Source: Microbacterium sp.
Lineage (GTDB): Bacteria; Actinomycetota; Actinomycetes; Actinomycetales; Microbacteriaceae
DNA: 8,296 nucleotides
Assembly: GCA_003248655.1 (NCBI GenBank)
Contig: QFPM01000038.1
Coordinates: 1-8,296 of the forward strand
Reading direction: 5' to 3'
Shown here in pieces: positions 6,022 to 8,296 of this stretch. The notes beneath the pieces are model-generated. The model was given only the letters and a program-made list of their open reading frames with translations. It was not told the DNA's origin and ran no database searches. Both the position numbers and the translations under genes were made by a program. The first letter of the stretch is position 1. The number at the start of each line of letters is the position of its first letter.

Positions 6022-7174
6022 GGACCTGTCCGGAGCTCGCCGAGGAATCTCCGATGCCGATCCGCTCGATCGCGTACTCCCACGGGATTCGCTCTTGCTC
6101 GAGGCGCGCGTTGCCGTGCGCAGAGAGCAGGTTCAGCGCGGCCGACTCGCCCGCCGTCAGCAACGGGAACACGCCGATATTGGGGGTGGGGTCGTCGACC
6201 CACAGATCACGATGGGCGAACGCCGTCTCGGCATCCATCATCACCGACTCAGCGCGCACGCCGCGTGCACGCAACCGGTGCAGGATCGCGAAACCGTGCG
6301 AGTCGAGATCGCCCCAGTATGTGACCTCCTGCGCCCACGGCAAGCGCGCAATAAGGTCGACGCGATGCCCTCCGCCGTGCACGACGACTCCGCCCCGTAC
6401 CGGAGGCATCGCCAGCACGGATGCCAGGTTCTCGAAGACGAACACTCGATCCGGCCGAATCTGCACGTTCGCCAAATCATCGACCGGCGCCGAGACGTCG
6501 TGAAGCCCTCCAAAGCCGAGCGCAAGGTCAAGCACTCGGAGACGAACGAGCGGCGATGGTTCGCGGAGGCCCAGGTCACTCGCCCCCGTCGCAGCCCGAT
6601 GCATCGCCTCCACGAGGCCGCGTCGCTGCTCGATCCACTTCGTGTGGATGCCGCGGATCGGTAGCTCGCGCACGTGACGGCCCGATGACGGGTTCGACGA
6701 CAACCAACCCAATACATCAATGAGGCGCGCAAAGTCGGCGTCCTCGAGCGCCGTGAGCGAGCGCGCATGGGTGCGCAGCGCCGCGTCGGCTTCGGATGAG
6801 TCCCCGATGATCGTGCGCACCTCACCCAGCCGAGAGGTCAAAGCTTCCCACCGATCCGACGCTCCGGCGACCGCGGCGATCGCCGCGGGTCCCGTGGCAA
6901 CCAGCCGCTCGGGGACGGACTGCGTGCCGACCCGCGGCCACGACCTCTGCGTCCAGACAACCTCCACATCGACGCTCGCCGCGAACGACCTCCACGAGGT
7001 GACCCACTCGCGCGTGCCGTCGAGGTCCGCGAGGGCGCTCCGCTCGGTGGGCGGATGCAGCGGAAGGTCGAACCCCACGCCGGCATCGCCCGAGGCCGCC
7101 CATCCTCGCGCCTCGCGTTCGAAGAGGCGCCACGCGCGCTCGCGGGCCCGGTCGACGGTGACCGGCGCTGTCAT
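6017..7174 (-). CDS. jetD: Wadjet nuclease subunit JetD (DUF3322/DUF2220)
   Basis: A 385-residue protein matching JetD of the Wadjet anti-plasmid system. In complete systems the SMC-like JetABC complex extrudes loops on small circular DNA and JetD cuts it (established knowledge). The N-terminal half (about 5-190) fits DUF3322 and ends in RELPIRGIHTKWIEQ, a JetD hallmark. The C-terminal half is the DUF2220 Toprim-like domain: glutamate 248 in FVFENLAS and the DxD pair Asp289/Asp291 in YWGDLDSHGFAILHRL are all present, followed by LEQERIPW (358-365). Catalytic residues and length look normal. The ATG at 7174 overlaps the stop of the jetC remnant (ATGA), the ancestral operon coupling. The same frame stays open upstream to an ATG at 7441, a rearrangement product that could add 89 unrelated residues. 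No jetA, jetB or functional jetC is in the window, so the protein is orphaned here. Confidence 0.88.
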   Translation of the reverse strand: MTAPVTVDRARERAWRLFEREARGWAASGDAGVGFDLPLHPPTERSALADLDGTREWVTSWRSFAASVDVEVVWTQRSWPRVGTQSVPERLVATGPAAIAAVAGASDRWEALTSRLGEVRTIIGDSSEADAALRTHARSLTALEDADFARLIDVLGWLSSNPSSGRHVRELPIRGIHTKWIEQRRGLVEAMHRAATGASDLGLREPSPLVRLRVLDLALGFGGLHDVSAPVDDLANVQIRPDRVFVFENLASVLAMPPVRGGVVVHGGGHRVDLIARLPWAQEVTYWGDLDSHGFAILHRLRARGVRAESVMMDAETAFAHRDLWVDDPTPNIGVFPLLTAGESAALNLLSAHGNARLEQERIPWEYAIERIGIGDSSASSGQVP

Positions 7175-7371
7175 GACGTCGGCACCGACGACGCAGCCGC
7201 CGATGCCGACGCCGCCACTGTGGCATCCGCGTTGACGTCCTCGGTGAAGACGACGTTCGCAAGTCGCGAGGCGCGTCGCTCGGGGTTCGACACGGCGGTG
7301 ATCGCACCGACATAGGGCTCGAGCGTCTGCAGCAGCTTCTGCGGCGTCGCGAGGATCATGTGGAACCCGCC
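7171..7371 (-). pseudogene. jetC: jetC 3' remnant (Wadjet SMC-like ATPase C-terminus)
   Basis: The last 66 codons of a jetC-like gene precede jetD with an ATGA overlap. The peptide starts GGFHMILATPQKLLQTLEPY and continues VGAITAVSNPERRASRLANVVF, the conserved end of SMC-like JetC ATPases, where an ILATP strand after Walker B is followed by a helix and a strand. An alanine/serine-rich tail closes it. The rest of the gene, normally about 1000 codons including Walker A, coiled coil, signature and Walker B, is absent: in this frame stop codons appear 12 codons further upstream, and the DNA there belongs to another operon. The fragment has no good ribosome binding site and cannot hydrolyse ATP. 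It fixes the origin of jetD as a Wadjet operon rather than an unrelated DUF2220 gene. Confidence 0.75.
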
Positions 7372-7441
7372 CGTCGATGATATCGTCGCGCGTCAGAGTG
7401 ACGCTCGACGTCAGATGGCTGGAGCGCTGCGATTCGCTCAT
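7370..7441 (-). pseudogene. 5' remnant of Xre partner, probable AbiEii-like nucleotidyltransferase
   Basis: An ATG at 7441 overlaps the stop of the Xre gene (ATGA). Its first 24 codons read like a normal N-terminus: a Ser-rich start, then SSVTLTRDDIIDG. This resembles the beginning of nucleotidyltransferase-like proteins (AbiEii or DUF6036 type) that are commonly encoded after Xre regulators in actinobacteria and form toxin-antitoxin or defence pairs. That family call is from memory and rests on little sequence. After Asp-Gly the frame enters jetC DNA out of frame, with arginine-rich nonsense, before becoming the jetD frame. The gene is therefore broken, but its start signal survives and reads without a stop into jetD. 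Confidence 0.55.
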
Positions 7442-8007
7442 GCGGAGATCAGCTCATCGGCCTCAATCGCAACTCCTCGCCGGCGCAGCGGCCCGGGAGC
7501 CCGTCGGATGTCAGCATGCACAGCGAGCGGAGTGCCCGTGCGTTGTGGTTCCCAGATCGCGTCAGCATCACCGGCCCGATCGATCACCCAGTCGGGAACC
7601 GGCGCGTGCTCCTCCTCGAGGAGCCACTCGACCAGCCCAGCGATCGCATCATCCCAGCGAGTACTCGTCGAGGCCGGCTGCTCCGCCACCAGGATCACTC
7701 GATCGAAGGGAGAGGCAGCTCTGAGATCGATGGCGAGCTGAAGGAAGGCGCGGTAAGCGGCTTGCGGACTCTCGGCTTGCTTGATGGCATCCGCCGCCGC
7801 CGCCGCCGTCACCCGCCCTCTGGCGTTCACGGCCACGAACTCGACCCCAAGCGCACGAGCGATCCGCTCCGCGGTGGTGGCGGTTGGATCTCGGCGACCG
7901 TTCTCGATGACAGAGAGGTTCGCTGCGGCAATACCCGTGCGCTCGGCCAACCTACGAAGGCTCAACGACGAGTTCAGCCGCGCACGTTGCAGTATTTCGT
8001 GGATCAC
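7438..8007 (-). CDS. Xre-family transcriptional regulator
   Basis: A 189-residue protein with an N-terminal helix-turn-helix of the Xre/Cro type (about 3-58): SLSLRRLAERTGIAAANLS, then VIENGRRDPTATTAERIARAL, including the conserved E-x-G-x-R-x-P turn. Residues 75-189 form a second domain with DWVIDRAGD and a C-terminal LRRRGVAIEADELISA, a tail seen in regulators or antitoxins paired with AbiEii-like nucleotidyltransferases. It probably represses its own operon through the palindrome at 8019-8038 and may have neutralised the partner, now truncated. The GTG start at 8007 has a purine-rich GAGGGGG 4 bases upstream. A (CCG)6 run at 7791-7808 encodes its alanine-rich linker. It seems intact although its partner is lost. 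Confidence 0.85.
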   Translation of the reverse strand: MIHEILQRARLNSSLSLRRLAERTGIAAANLSVIENGRRDPTATTAERIARALGVEFVAVNARGRVTAAAAADAIKQAESPQAAYRAFLQLAIDLRAASPFDRVILVAEQPASTSTRWDDAIAGLVEWLLEEEHAPVPDWVIDRAGDADAIWEPQRTGTPLAVHADIRRAPGPLRRRGVAIEADELISA

Positions 8008-8018
8008 GCTGCCCCCTC

Positions 8019-8038
8019 TGTTATCTATAAAGATAACA
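8019..8038. promoter_or_regulatory. Palindromic operator of the Xre gene
   Basis: An inverted repeat with 8-base arms TGTTATCT and AGATAACA around a 4-base AT-only centre lies 11 bases before the GTG start of the Xre gene. Being AT-rich in a high-GC setting, it also contains TATAGA/TATCTT hexamers that can act as a -10 box on the minus strand. It is the natural site for autorepression by the Xre protein. The repeat is seen directly; binding is inferred. Confidence 0.65.
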
Positions 8039-8148
8039 CTCGATGCGACGATACGACACTCTCAGCACACGTGAGGGGCTCCTCTCGCCCACAGCACCGC
8101 CAGGCGGCGCACACGGCAGACGTACCCCCGTTCGCTATCGTCGGGTCT

Positions 8149-8198
8149 GTGGAGATCGACGTGAGTTTCGATGTGCGCACCGACGCTCACGGGAAAGA
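8149..8198 (+). pseudogene. Gene interrupted by the insertion sequence, 5' end only
   Basis: From a GTG at 8149 the plus-strand frame reads VEIDVSFDVRTDAHGK, a coherent N-terminus, and then runs into the insertion-sequence end at 8199. The start resembles that of an actinobacterial family of unknown function (I think DUF6994, proteins beginning with an FDVRTD segment and a GKDPD turn); this is a memory-based, low-certainty match. The TATCGT hexamer 7 bases before the GTG could give a leaderless transcript. After the junction the frame continues for about 23 residues of insertion-sequence DNA to a stop at 8266-8268, giving at most a short, probably useless peptide. The remainder may lie beyond the element, outside the window. 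Confidence 0.5.
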
Positions 8199-8296
8199 GG
8201 CTCTTCACGAACGAGGGTGTAGTTGGGGTCTGAAGCCTCCGGCTTCGAGTAGTGATCTGGCGACATAGTTCGTGAGGTTGCGGAAGCCGAGTGCGG
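8199..8296. mobile_element. End of an ISL3-family insertion sequence (continues right)
   Basis: The element begins GGCTCTTCACGAACG, and GGCTCTTC is the usual tip of ISL3-family inverted repeats. The transposase stop codon lies inside this tip, and transposase coding runs inward to the window edge. The 8 bases just outside, GGGAAAGA (8191-8198), are the candidate target duplication, since ISL3 elements usually duplicate 8 bp. The matching copy would lie past the other end of the element, outside the window. The insertion cuts the plus-strand gene that starts at 8149. Confidence 0.7.
8205..8296 (-). CDS. ISL3-type transposase, C-terminal end only
   Basis: The frame enters from the right edge and ends at a TGA (8207-8205). 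It encodes the last 30 residues of a transposase: ALGFRNLTNYVARSLLEAGG followed by FRPQLHPRS. The GFRNxxNYxxRxLL pattern closes the DDE transposases of the ISL3 family (IS204/IS1001/IS1096/IS1165 group). The stop is located within the terminal inverted repeat, a compact arrangement normal for insertion sequences. The catalytic part is outside the window, so whether the element is intact cannot be judged. Confidence 0.7.
   Translation of the reverse strand, partial: ALGFRNLTNYVARSLLEAGGFRPQLHPRS

Noticed and set aside
5544..6203. 219-residue version of the Phd-MNT antitoxin
   Set aside because: The extra 72 residues overlap jetD, look like shadow sequence, and the ATG at 5987 has a strong ribosome binding site.
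6017..7441. Single 474-residue protein as the native jetD product
   Set aside because: Residues 25-89 are arginine/alanine-rich and out of frame with the jetC remnant, and JetD homology begins at the ATG at 7174. I list the shorter gene and treat the long frame as a rearrangement finding.
7791..7808. (CCG)6 run as a phase-variation repeat
   Set aside because: Gain or loss of a triplet keeps the frame and changes only alanines in a linker, so switching on or off is not expected.
1..8296. CRISPR array, tRNA or rRNA genes
   Set aside because: I saw no regularly spaced repeats and no tRNA- or rRNA-like segments on either strand.

Overview
The window is high-GC DNA (C/G-rich third codon positions, frequent GTG starts, ATGA/GTGA stop-start overlaps) and looks like an actinobacterial chromosome, most likely a Microbacterium-like member of the Microbacteriaceae. 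No species can be assigned from the sequence alone.

Left half (about 1-4801), ordinary chromosomal genes. The 5' end of an unidentified gene leaves the window on the minus strand (1-85). It is divergent from a plus-strand alpha/beta hydrolase (170-949), which is followed by a DUF4383 membrane protein and a coupled small membrane protein (1030-1979). These converge, with a 4-bp gap, on a complete methionine ABC importer operon on the minus strand, transcribed metQ (lipoprotein, 3736-4653), metN (ATPase with NIL domain, 2636-3673), metI (permease, 1984-2643). A nested stem-loop lies in the metQ leader, and a 14-bp perfect hairpin separates metQ from metN.

Right half (about 4802-8296), an accessory mosaic, almost all read from the minus strand. 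In transcription order from the right edge it holds: the end of an ISL3-type insertion sequence (from 8199), which has cut a plus-strand gene after about 16 codons; an Xre-type regulator with a palindromic operator; the first 24 codons of its ATGA-coupled partner (probably an AbiEii-like nucleotidyltransferase); the last 66 codons of a Wadjet jetC; an apparently intact Wadjet jetD (DUF3322/DUF2220, Toprim-type nuclease) without jetA, jetB or the jetC ATPase core; a toxin-antitoxin pair made of a Phd/YefM-nucleotidyltransferase fusion and a HepT-family RNase, with a perfect palindrome at its promoter; and a 5'-truncated gene resembling DUF4279.

The central point is the jetC/jetD region. A Wadjet anti-plasmid operon has been cut down to its nuclease and joined to a broken Xre/nucleotidyltransferase operon. 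The join leaves an open frame from the nucleotidyltransferase start codon through to the end of jetD (474 codons), so jetD may now be expressed under the Xre operon, possibly with an 89-residue foreign N-terminal extension. Three or four truncated genes within about 3 kb mark this as a recombination-prone defence/toxin-antitoxin island beside conserved metabolic genes.
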